Source: Caldifarciminota bacterium
GTDB lineage: Bacteria > Hydrothermota > UBA3073
DNA length: 62,172 bases
Direction of reading: 5' to 3'
Assembly: GCA_023129165.1 (NCBI GenBank)
Contig: JAGMCL010000151.1
Coordinates: forward strand, 1 to 62,172
Positions 35,236 to 42,879 of this stretch are shown here, one piece after another. The notes under the pieces are model-generated. The model was not told the DNA's origin. It saw only the letters and a list, made by a program, of their open reading frames with translations, and searched no databases. The first letter of the stretch is position 1; every line of letters starts with the position of its first letter. The position numbers and the translations under genes are program-made.

Positions 35236-36267
35236 ATGAAAAGCTTATTTCTAATAACACTCACATTGAGTATCTTTTTATCCTCTTCTTGTATAAATAA
35301 AACCAATACAGATATTTCTGAAATAGAAATATCATATAAAGTTGTTCCTATTGTTGACCGAGAATACTTCCCGGTCGCTAAAAAATTAATTCAAGAAGCT
35401 GAAAAATCTGTGTCTATCAGTATGTTTGTAGTAAAAAGCGGAATGAAAGTGGATACTTTAATTAAAGAACTTGAAAATGCAGCTGAGCGCGGCGTAAAAG
35501 TAAAAATATTGCTTGAAGATAATATAGAGGAAAATCAGTTTATGATTAATTCTCTAAATGGTATAAAGAATATAGATATAAAATTTGATTCTCCACAAAA
35601 GACAACACACAATAAAATAATTATTATTGATGAAAATATTATTTTAATTGGCTCAACAAACTGGACCGAATCCTCATTGAGTTATGCCAATGAAGCAAAT
35701 GTGATTATTAACGACAAGGAAATCGCTGAATATTTTCAAGAATATTTTAACTTTTTATGGAAAGATTCTTCAAAAGACATTTCTTCATTTAAAAATTTTC
35801 AAGGTGAGATAATGCCTATTATTGATAGGCAATATTTTGATACTGTTAACGGAATGATGAGAAAGGCTACTAAAAGGATATTTGTAATGGTTTATGGATT
35901 TAAATTAACATGGAGCGAGGAGAGTAAAGGGGATATGTTAGCAGATGAAATTGTAAAGGCAAAGAAACGAGGAGTTAAAACAAAGGTATTATTAGAGAAA
36001 AGTGGCTTTAATGAATGGTTAAATAGAATGAATAGTGAAACAATAGAATATTTTAAGGAAAATGATGTTGAAGCCAGATTTGATAATGAAAATATTATTA
36101 CTCATTCAAAGGTCGTTATTATTGATGATGTAGTTATTTTAGGTGCAACAAATTGGTCTTATAGCGGACTTGAAAAATGGCATAATACTGATATTTTAAT
36201 AAAAGAAAAGGGAATTGTAGAGTTTTTTTTGAATTATTTTGAAGAAAAATTTAGCAAAGGCATATAA
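35236..36267 (+). CDS. Phospholipase D-like lipoprotein with two HKD motifs
   Basis: I prefer ATG 35236, which begins a lipoprotein signal (MKSLFLITLTLSIFLSSSC); six codons upstream is another ATG. The 343-residue protein contains two PLD catalytic motifs: THNKIIIIDENIILIGSTNW (His125) and THSKVVIIDDVVILGATNWS (His290), both intact H-x-K-x4-D. Two motifs in one chain make a complete active site. Related small proteins act as phosphatidylserine/cardiolipin-type phosphodiesterases or secreted nucleases. A lipid-anchored form would act outside the cytoplasm. It is the last cassette. Its stop codon lies inside the next left core (ATATAAC, 36262-36268). Confidence 0.87.
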   Translation: MKSLFLITLTLSIFLSSSCINKTNTDISEIEISYKVVPIVDREYFPVAKKLIQEAEKSVSISMFVVKSGMKVDTLIKELENAAERGVKVKILLEDNIEENQFMINSLNGIKNIDIKFDSPQKTTHNKIIIIDENIILIGSTNWTESSLSYANEANVIINDKEIAEYFQEYFNFLWKDSSKDISSFKNFQGEIMPIIDRQYFDTVNGMMRKATKRIFVMVYGFKLTWSEESKGDMLADEIVKAKKRGVKTKVLLEKSGFNEWLNRMNSETIEYFKENDVEARFDNENIITHSKVVIIDDVVILGATNWSYSGLEKWHNTDILIKEKGIVEFFLNYFEEKFSKGI

Positions 36268-36341
36268 CTTGTGATATAAGTTCGGCTTCGCCCACCTTTC
36301 GAGAAATACTTCACATTTTGTATATCACTATCCATTATATG
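36259..36341 (+). other. Terminal attC-like site of the phospholipase D cassette
   Basis: GGCATATAAC (36259-36268) resembles the inverse of the cassette start GTTATCTACC (8 of 10). GTGATATA (36271-36278) pairs with TATATCAC (36321-36328), and CATATAAC pairs with ATTATATG (36334-36341) except at one end base. The box order and the 80-base size are those of attC. Confidence 0.55.
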
Positions 36342-36374
36342 AGATTTGTATATTGCGTTACTGTAGTTTTTTTC

Positions 36375-36403
36375 TTGACAAAGGCGCAAATTTGTGTTAC
36401 AAT
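36375..36403 (+). promoter_or_regulatory. Promoter upstream of the small basic gene and tmRNA
   Basis: TTGACA (36375-36380), 17 bases, TACAAT (36398-36403). Confidence 0.75.
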
Positions 36404-36461
36404 AAAGATGGCAAAAAAATCATTTGTATAAAGGAATTGCTATAATAAAAAACATGACGTA

Positions 36462-36482
36462 TTACCAAGGTAATGCACTCCA
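36462..36482 (+). repeat. 21-base direct repeat, left copy
   Basis: TTACCAAGGTAATGCACTCC plus A, identical to 37303-37323. The two copies enclose the small basic gene and ssrA. Confidence 0.75.
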
Positions 36483-36530
36483 GAATGATAAAAGATTAGT
36501 AAGTAAATTTTTCAGACATTGGGAGATTAT

Positions 36531-36632
36531 ATGGCAAGGAGTAAGTCGAAACAGAAAAGGAAGAGAACGAAAGTAAAAGTTAAGCATAAGAGGAAAAAAG
36601 AAAGGGAAAAAGAAATAAAAAAGGGAAAATAA
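36531..36632 (+). CDS. Lys/Arg-rich 33-residue peptide upstream of ssrA
   Basis: An ATG with GGGAG five bases upstream encodes MARSKSKQKRKRTKVKVKHK followed by RKKEREKEIKKGK: 20 of 33 residues are Lys or Arg. It lies between a consensus-like promoter and tmRNA, so both may share one transcript. Size and charge are those of tiny ribosome-associated proteins such as Thx or bS22, but the sequence does not identify it, and RNA binding is only a guess. An overlapping minus-strand frame has no ribosome site. Confidence 0.55.
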   Translation: MARSKSKQKRKRTKVKVKHKRKKEREKEIKKGK

Positions 36633-36653
36633 TTTCAGATTTGGGTTTGATTC

Positions 36654-37002
36654 GGGGGCGAAAGGATTCGACGGGGTTCTTTGGAATGAGGATTGCATGT
36701 CGGGATGCCATAATCCCGTAAAAAGGTGGCAAAACATAAATGGCGAATATGCCTATTCAATGGCTGCTTAATGCAGTCACGTCCTCCCTATAAACCCTGC
36801 TCCTGGTTTTTGGGAAGGGCGTGGACAAAGGGAGCTGGTTTACCTTACTTGCTCAGGTAAGGTAGATGAGATATTTTGAGCTCTGACAGAAACAACTCAG
36901 TTACAGAAGGTGTTTCTGTTGAGCAAAAAACTGTAACTAAACATGTAGACATCCTCATAGCCAGTTCTTCGGACGCGGGTTCGATTCCCGCCGCCTCCAC
37001 CA
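36654..37002 (+). ncRNA. ssrA: tmRNA
   Basis: The one-piece tmRNA begins GGGGGCGAAAGGATTCGACG and ends with a tRNA-like half (GGGTTCGATTCCCG, acceptor CGCCTCC pairing with GGGGGCG) and an encoded CCA at 37000-37002. The tag frame ends GEYAYSMAA then TAA (36769-36771). The exact resume codon is unclear. Pairing segments after the tag fit pseudoknots. It rescues stalled ribosomes and tags the product for proteolysis. Confidence 0.95.
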
Positions 37003-37707
37003 AAATTTTTATCATTCGTTTTTTATTAACCTCATGATACTTATCTGAAAATTTAGAAGACCCCTATCGAGAAATGGTTTATCCTACCATCAACACCTCA
37101 CTTCACTTACTCCTGAATTTTAATACATTACATTTTATTTCTCTTATATGAACTTTTATAAATTTTTCTTTCCAAAATACAATAATAGATCGATGATAAT
37201 ATTCAAAAATGAGATTGCTTCGCTATCCGTCAATCCGTCGCACTTCTTGACGGACGACGGACTCGCAATTACAAATACCTTGAGTTTGATTTTCACGATG
37301 CGTTACCAAGGTAATGCACTCCAAAGACTTCAACAAACTATATGGTAGGGATAGTTTTAACTCTACAAAATATTCAGCACGAATTCCTATAGTATCAAAT
37401 GACACTTGGTTCAATTTTAGCTGATTTATTCAGAGGGGTATTAAATCGTAGGGCAAGGCTTAAGCCTTGCAAAAGCAAACCTAAAGGTTTGCCCTACATT
37501 GATAAGCAAAAGCAAACCTAAAGGTTTGCCCTACATTAATTGGTTAATCAAGGCTTCCTAACCGCCCTGACAATTCTGCTTGCCAGCAGGTACTAAGCAA
37601 GTCATCATTGCTACCTGTAACATAATAATCATGTACCTCCTGTGCTCAAATGATACTATTTTAATTCGTGCCTACATGTCTTGAAATAGATTAAGGAGTT
37701 TTTTAAT
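37003..37707. repeat. Repeat-rich gap after ssrA
   Basis: Contains the right direct repeat (37303-37323), a CCGTCAATCCGTC/GACGGACGACGG palindromic unit (37230-37261), GTAGGGCAAGGCTTAAGCCT (37448-37467) and two copies of GCAAACCTAAAGGTTTGCCC (about 37475 and 37511). No terminator hairpin is evident after tmRNA, and there is no supported gene. Confidence 0.65.
37303..37323 (+). repeat. 21-base direct repeat, right copy
   Basis: Identical to 36462-36482. Confidence 0.75.
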
Positions 37708-38046
37708 ATTAGTATTAAAGAGAATATAGAAAGAATCAGAGATAGGGTAATTCAATCAGCGAAAAAAGTTGGAAGAGATATAGACTCAATAATTTTGATT
37801 GCGGCTACAAAGTATGTAGGAAACGATGAAATAGATGATTGTATTGATGCTGGTATTAAGGTTATAGGTGGGAATAGGGTGCAGGACGCTGAACAGAAAA
37901 AAGCTTTAGTAAAAAAAGATGTAGAATGGCATATGATAGGACATCTACAAACTAACAAGGTTAACAAGTCACTAAAAATCTTCTCAATGATTCAATCAAT
38001 TGATAGTCTACACGTTTCAGAATTATATATTAAAATTACATATTAA
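37708..38046 (+). pseudogene. yggS: Truncated YggS/PLP-homeostasis protein
   Basis: AAGGAG at 37693-37698 is followed at the right spacing by ATT AGT ATT AAA, so the start codon appears to have changed from ATG to ATT. The frame reads SIKENIERIRDRVIQSAKKV, IILIAATKYVGNDEI with the PLP-binding lysine, GGNRVQDAEQK and WHMIGHLQTNK, all YggS landmarks. It stops at about 112 residues where about 220 are expected, right after SIDSLHVSELYIK. The second half of the barrel is absent, so it should not fold. Next downstream is repeat sequence. YggS normally maintains pyridoxal phosphate balance. Another copy may exist elsewhere. Confidence 0.85.
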
Positions 38047-38270
38047 AATTCAAAGATTTACACCTAATATCAAAGAAATAAGACCACAGATACCGTTCAC
38101 TACGAAGATTTATCCCGTTGAATGCGACTTGCCCTGTGGAAGCAGAACTATTCAACAGGGTAGCTATTCTATCGGGACACAAAGAACACAGAGGGCACAA
38201 AGTATTTAGTAATTTTTAGTGTATTCCGTGTATTTCCTGCCTACCGGCAGGCAGGCGTGGGCTAAAAGAG
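38047..38270. repeat. Palindromic repeats before the LolC/E-like gene
   Basis: 38108-38180 is an enlarged relative of the 7046-7080 unit (ATCCCGTTGAATGCGACTTG ... AGCTATTCTATCGGGAC). 38236-38255 is CCTGCCTACCGGCAGGCAGG inserted in a GTGTATTCCGTG...GTGGGCT context whose empty counterpart is at about 41394-41422. Confidence 0.7.
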
Positions 38271-39467
38271 ATGAAATACGAACTTTATATAGCGAAGAGA
38301 CATCTTAGATCCCGTGGGGGTCTTTTTAAGAGATTCATCACCTGGATATCTATTACTGGTATCTGCATAGGCGTTGCAACCCTTGTAATAGTTATGTCAG
38401 TGATGAATGGATTACACATAGACATTAGGGATAAGATACTCAAGGCAACACCCGATATTATGGTGTTGCAATTCCATGGTGAACCCATAGAGGAGTACAG
38501 TACACTCCAGTCAAAAATAGAAAAAATCTCAGGTGTTGTTAAGGCATCACCCTATATATTTATAAAAACAATTATAAGAGGTAGGGATAATAAAGTCGAT
38601 GGAATTATGGTCAGAGGGGAACTTGAAATTCCAGAGGTAAAAGACAATATTATATGGGGGGAATATAACATAGAAGAAAATGGAGTAGTTTTGGGTAAGA
38701 ATCTTGCAGATATCCTTCATGTTTTTATAAAGGATACAGTAACCCTCTATGGATTTCCATATGGTAAAAGTCCGAGCTTACTTAAAATAAGTTCTAAGAA
38801 TCTAATAGTCAGAGGAATATTCGATATAGGTCTCTACGATTTCAATTCCTCTCTTGCATATACAAGTCTACCTTTACTTCAGGATTTTCTATCCCTGGGA
38901 GACAGGATCACTGGTATTGAGGTAAAGGTGGATGAAATTGATAATGCTGATAGGATAGCAGAAAATATTGAAGATAGTTTAGAGTATCCATACTATGCAA
39001 CCAGCTGGAAGGAACTGAATACCAATCTTTTTGCAGCACTCTCACTTGAGAAATTTACCATGTTTATACTCCTTATACTTGTTATTATAGTTGCAGCCTT
39101 TAACATAATTGCAACATTACTAATGACAGTGATTGGCAAGACAAGAGAGATAGGAATACTCCTTTCTATAGGTGCTTCTGCATCATCCATAAGAAAGATA
39201 TTCATATTCCAGGGACTTATTATGGGAGTTATTGGAACTGTTATGGGGATTGTAATTGGATGGTTTGCTTGCGTCTTGCTTGCAAGGTATCAGTTTATAA
39301 AAATTCCAGCAGATATCTATAACATTAGTGCTCTGCCTGTTGATATGCAATTTTTTGACTTTTTTATTGTGTCAATCGCTGCTATTGGCATTTCCCTTCT
39401 TGCGAGTCTCTATCCAGCATGGAGAGCATCCAGACTTGAGCCGGTAGAGGCAATAAGATATGAATAA
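38271..39467 (+). CDS. LolC/LolE-like ABC transporter permease (FtsX fold)
   Basis: 398 residues: an N-terminal helix (about 20-45, FITWISITGICIGVATLVIV), a large periplasmic domain (about 50-260), then three helices (about 270-385) with the FtsX-type loop GKTREIGILLSIGASASSIRKIF. This is the layout of lipoprotein-releasing permeases LolC/E or related MacB-type subunits. In diderm bacteria LolCDE extracts lipoproteins from the inner membrane. The ATPase (LolD) is not next to it, because the following gene is convergent, so the partner must be elsewhere. It ends at the hairpin 39466-39504. Confidence 0.88.
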   Translation: MKYELYIAKRHLRSRGGLFKRFITWISITGICIGVATLVIVMSVMNGLHIDIRDKILKATPDIMVLQFHGEPIEEYSTLQSKIEKISGVVKASPYIFIKTIIRGRDNKVDGIMVRGELEIPEVKDNIIWGEYNIEENGVVLGKNLADILHVFIKDTVTLYGFPYGKSPSLLKISSKNLIVRGIFDIGLYDFNSSLAYTSLPLLQDFLSLGDRITGIEVKVDEIDNADRIAENIEDSLEYPYYATSWKELNTNLFAALSLEKFTMFILLILVIIVAAFNIIATLLMTVIGKTREIGILLSIGASASSIRKIFIFQGLIMGVIGTVMGIVIGWFACVLLARYQFIKIPADIYNISALPVDMQFFDFFIVSIAAIGISLLASLYPAWRASRLEPVEAIRYE

Positions 39468-39505
39468 AAAAGGGGACGCAAAAAAGTAGCCTGTCCCCTT
39501 TTTTA
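39466..39505. terminator. Bidirectional terminator built on a GGGGACAGGCTAC repeat
   Basis: AAAAAAGGGGAC pairs with GTCCCCTTTTTT around a 15-base loop that contains AAAGTAGCCT. It separates convergent genes ending at 39467 and 39503. A-tracts and T-tracts on both sides allow use in both directions. The stem and loop carry the same repeat as 15212-15390. Confidence 0.75.
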
Positions 39506-41260
39506 TTTTGTCCATTTCTGCAAAGAAAAGTTGTCTTTTCTATCCCTTGTCCTTACCACAAGATGTCTTGTCCCCTGTTTCAGAATTATCTCAAATCTCT
39601 CCTCCATTTGATCAAATATTCCATCTACAGGATATATAGAAGCGAATTCAGAGGCATTTTCTGAGTATTCAAGTGATGCTATCTCACTCATATTGTCATT
39701 GACAATTACAATAGCCTTATCTCCCTTAATTTCTATCCTTATAAGTGGAGGAGTATTATCCATTCTGTATAAATCAGAAACCTTAAAAGAGGTTAGGGTA
39801 TATTCAGGTGGATTCGATGGAGCATCAGAGACTACAACCTTGAATTGATAAACTCCATCAGGAAATGCATCCCTCTCAACACTGATTATAGAATCCGTGG
39901 TTTCCCTCTGTAACAAAACCCACTCCCCTCCTATCTCTCTATAGTAAATGTCAAATGAGACTTCATCACCATCAGGATCAAGACCAGAGTATAACAATCC
40001 ACCACATTCAAATTCGAGTTCTAAAAACTCTATAAAGGGCTTCTGGTTAAGTGGCAAATATGCAACCTGAGTCGTTTTCAAATATGATGAGCTATTACTT
40101 ATTTTTGCCTTCCATCTTATAAATCGATTAGGTGAGGAGCTAATTTTTCCATCTTTAGATAATTCTTTCCAATCCTCCCAGGTAACATCCGGGTTTTCAG
40201 TATTACCAGACCTTGTCTGGAATGATATCTCACCCTTTCCTTCATAAGATAGCCTCCCCCATTTACTTACTCCTTCAGCGTCATAAGAATAGGATTCAAT
40301 CACGCCCTCTTGTAATCTTCTATCCTTCAAACAGTATAAGCTTGCCAATTTTGATAATCCAAAATATCCATTACTGCCTACTGATGATACTTCAGTTGGA
40401 AATTCATATATTATATCATATTTTCCATCCTGGTGTATCCGGTAGATTCGTCTGTCAGAAGCACATAAAATCATATCCTTATAGTCTAAAATTCCCTTTG
40501 ATACACCCGGGATTTCAACGACCTCCTCTGAAAGACCATCTTCTCTTATTTTCTTTATTACTGATATGGTATCAAGGCAATGTATAAAATGAAGGATATT
40601 ATCTATCTTGATTACTCCTGAGATTTCACCGATACTACCATCGTACAAACCTCTTGGTTTTTCATCTTGAGAAATTACAAATAATAATCCACCATCACCT
40701 GTTCCCACATAAATATCACCATCTATCTGTTGAAGCAGTGAGGCATTAGCCCTACCTGTCTTGAGAAGTGTATCAACATCCCCATCCTTTATGTTAAGTA
40801 CTAGCCCATTTCCACCTGTACCGCAAACTATCTGACCATTAGAATTTATAGATAAATCCCATATAAATTCCTCATCTGAATCAAGTATCTCCTCCCCCCT
40901 ACCTTCTCTGTCAATCTTGAAGATTTTCCCTCCAGGAGATGTACCAGCATAAATATATCCTCCATACTCTGCAAGTGTGATAATATTTTCATCTTTAGAG
41001 TCAAAAAATAACTCACCTTTACCTTTATGAATTTTATATATCTTACCTCTATCTCCAGTTGCAATGTATATATCTGTTTCAGTGGAAAGAATATCCCACA
41101 GAAACATATCCTGTGTCTTGAATATAGAATCTACATCATATGATAGAACGACCTCACCATCTTTTGATATCCCCACACCATGAAATTCACATTCAGAAAA
41201 CTCTCTTTCCTCCCAATAGGATGTGGTTACACCTAACAAAACTATTATAATGTAAAGCAT
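39503..41260 (-). CDS. Periplasmic beta-propeller protein with C-terminal Ig-like region
   Basis: 585 residues starting at ATG 41260 with GGGG upstream and a short signal-like N terminus (MLYIIIVLLGVTTS). Residues about 50-330 contain repeated propeller blades (IYIATGDRGKIYKI, IYAGTSPGGKIFKI, IVCGTGGNGLVLNI, IYVGTGDGGLLFVI). A middle segment (EDWKELSKDGKISSSPNRFI, RWKAKISNSSSYLKTTQVAY) and Ig-like ending (NTPPLIRIEIKGDKAIVIVND) follow. There is no sorting domain, so it is probably periplasmic or released. The family is seen in several uncultured phyla, and its function is unknown. Confidence 0.75.
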   Translation of the reverse strand: MLYIIIVLLGVTTSYWEEREFSECEFHGVGISKDGEVVLSYDVDSIFKTQDMFLWDILSTETDIYIATGDRGKIYKIHKGKGELFFDSKDENIITLAEYGGYIYAGTSPGGKIFKIDREGRGEEILDSDEEFIWDLSINSNGQIVCGTGGNGLVLNIKDGDVDTLLKTGRANASLLQQIDGDIYVGTGDGGLLFVISQDEKPRGLYDGSIGEISGVIKIDNILHFIHCLDTISVIKKIREDGLSEEVVEIPGVSKGILDYKDMILCASDRRIYRIHQDGKYDIIYEFPTEVSSVGSNGYFGLSKLASLYCLKDRRLQEGVIESYSYDAEGVSKWGRLSYEGKGEISFQTRSGNTENPDVTWEDWKELSKDGKISSSPNRFIRWKAKISNSSSYLKTTQVAYLPLNQKPFIEFLELEFECGGLLYSGLDPDGDEVSFDIYYREIGGEWVLLQRETTDSIISVERDAFPDGVYQFKVVVSDAPSNPPEYTLTSFKVSDLYRMDNTPPLIRIEIKGDKAIVIVNDNMSEIASLEYSENASEFASIYPVDGIFDQMEERFEIILKQGTRHLVVRTRDRKDNFSLQKWTK

Positions 41261-41439
41261 AATTCCCCTATAGACATATTAAATATTAAAAATCAAAATT
41301 GTCACCGCCGATGAGACCAATTTAAGTTTTGGCATTTTGGCTTTACGCATTTATTAGGAATTCGTCATTAGAAATTAGACATTGATCTTTTACCTTTAGT
41401 GTCCTCCGTGTTCTTCGTGGGCTACAAGATCTCCGGATG

Positions 41440-42291
41440 TTAATATCCTTTTTCAGCAAGATATGCCCTTAGTGAATCTCTCCAGTGAGGCATATTATTC
41501 AATCCCAGAGTTTTAAGCTTGCTATTTTCAAGCACAGAATACTTTGGTCGTTTTACATTTGTTTGCAACTTACTGGAGTTTATTGGTACCAAATTCACAT
41601 CAAAACCCACTTCACAAAAAATTGCCTTTGCAAAATCATACCACGAGCATTCTCCCTCATTTGTAACATGGTATATCCCATAATAATCAGTACTTACAAG
41701 CTCATATATCTGTTTAGCAAGATGAAGTGTATAGGTAGGAGTTAAAACCTCATCAGTTACTATATTAATACTATCTTTGTTTCTCAACTCGAGCATCTTA
41801 TCCACAAAATTTGTGCCCTTGGAGATACATCTATGAATACCATAGAGTCCTGAGGTTCTAACTATAAAATATCTATCAAGGATATATCTCACATAGTACT
41901 CTCCTGCAAGTTTTGAGAGACCATAAGTATTTACTGGTGCAGTGGAATCATCTTCCAGGTAAGGTTTTTCCTTTTCTCCATCAAAAACATAATCAGTAGA
42001 AATATAGAGATGCAGGGACTTTATCTCACCTGTAACAATTGCCACATTTCTTGCTCCTATGGTGTTAACTCTTAATGCCTTCTCTGGTTGCCTTTCACAT
42101 TGGGGAACATTTGAAAAGGCAGCTGTATTAATAACAAGATCAGGAGATGCGGAAGTGATAATCTCTTTTAGTTTATTGATATTAACAATATCAACGTCAT
42201 TTTCACTTAGGGGAAGTATATCTTCCCCCTGAAATGCCCTTACCAAATCCGACCCTAACTGTCCTTCAGCTCCTATGATTACAACACGCAT
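41440..42291 (-). CDS. rfbD: dTDP-4-dehydrorhamnose reductase
   Basis: 283 residues. It is an extended short-chain dehydrogenase with NAD(P)-binding GAEGQLG (7-13), VINTAAFSNVPQCE, STDYVFDG (98-105) and catalytic Tyr123/Lys127 in YGLSKLAGE. The PCERxPExAxxVN and DYVFDG signatures are those of RfbD, which reduces dTDP-6-deoxy-lyxo-4-hexulose to dTDP-L-rhamnose for envelope polysaccharide. The other rml genes are not in the window. It sits nine bases after lemA in the minus-strand operon. Confidence 0.9.
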   Translation of the reverse strand: MRVVIIGAEGQLGSDLVRAFQGEDILPLSENDVDIVNINKLKEIITSASPDLVINTAAFSNVPQCERQPEKALRVNTIGARNVAIVTGEIKSLHLYISTDYVFDGEKEKPYLEDDSTAPVNTYGLSKLAGEYYVRYILDRYFIVRTSGLYGIHRCISKGTNFVDKMLELRNKDSINIVTDEVLTPTYTLHLAKQIYELVSTDYYGIYHVTNEGECSWYDFAKAIFCEVGFDVNLVPINSSKLQTNVKRPKYSVLENSKLKTLGLNNMPHWRDSLRAYLAEKGY

Positions 42292-42299
42292 AATATACC

Positions 42300-42866
42300 T
42301 TAAAATTCAACCTTTGGGGCTTCTTCCTCAACCTCTTCTATTTCAAAGTATGGTAAGGCTACCTTACTAAACCACCCTGCAAGTATATTACCAGGAAAAC
42401 GTTTAATTGTTGTATTATATATTCTCACTTTCTCATTATACCTCATTCTCTCAACTGCTATCCTGTTTTCAGTTCCCTCAAGTTGGTCCATAAGCTTCAG
42501 GAAGTTCTCGTTAGCCTTCAGGTTGGGATAGTTCTCAACAAGGGCAAGCAATCTCCCAAGAAACATACCAAGCTCATTCTCACCCCTCATCCTGTCTTGC
42601 GGTGGTAGGTTGCCAGCAAGTTTTGACCTTGCCTCTGCTATATTTATAAAAATCTCCTTTTCGTGTGTCATATACCCCTTAGCAGTCTCGACAAGGTTTG
42701 GTATGAGATCATATCTTCGTTTTAGCTGGCTTTCAACCTGAGCCCATTGGTTTTGTACTTCCTCTGCCATGCTTACAAAGCGGTTGTAGTATGATATTAT
42801 GGTTACTACTGGAATTATAATAATTATTAGTACTACAATCACTATTAGCGGTATAAACTTGCGCAT
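42300..42866 (-). CDS. lemA: LemA family protein
   Basis: 188 residues with GGGAGG before the ATG. One N-terminal helix (about 5-25, FIPLIVIVVLIIIIIPVVTI) is followed by helical LemA core motifs: NQWAQVESQLKRRYDLIPNL, ENYPNLKANENF and TENRIAVERMRYNEKVRIYN, then TIKRFPGNILAGWFSK. LemA proteins are membrane-anchored helical bundles, widespread and of unclear function. It is between nadK and rfbD, with short gaps that suggest one transcript. Confidence 0.93.
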   Translation of the reverse strand: MRKFIPLIVIVVLIIIIIPVVTIISYYNRFVSMAEEVQNQWAQVESQLKRRYDLIPNLVETAKGYMTHEKEIFINIAEARSKLAGNLPPQDRMRGENELGMFLGRLLALVENYPNLKANENFLKLMDQLEGTENRIAVERMRYNEKVRIYNTTIKRFPGNILAGWFSKVALPYFEIEEVEEEAPKVEF

Positions 42867-42879
42867 AAGACCTCCCTAT

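Noticed and set aside
37148..37348. 66-codon frame after ssrA
   Set aside because: Composed of repeat sequence, including the 21-base direct repeat; no ribosome site.
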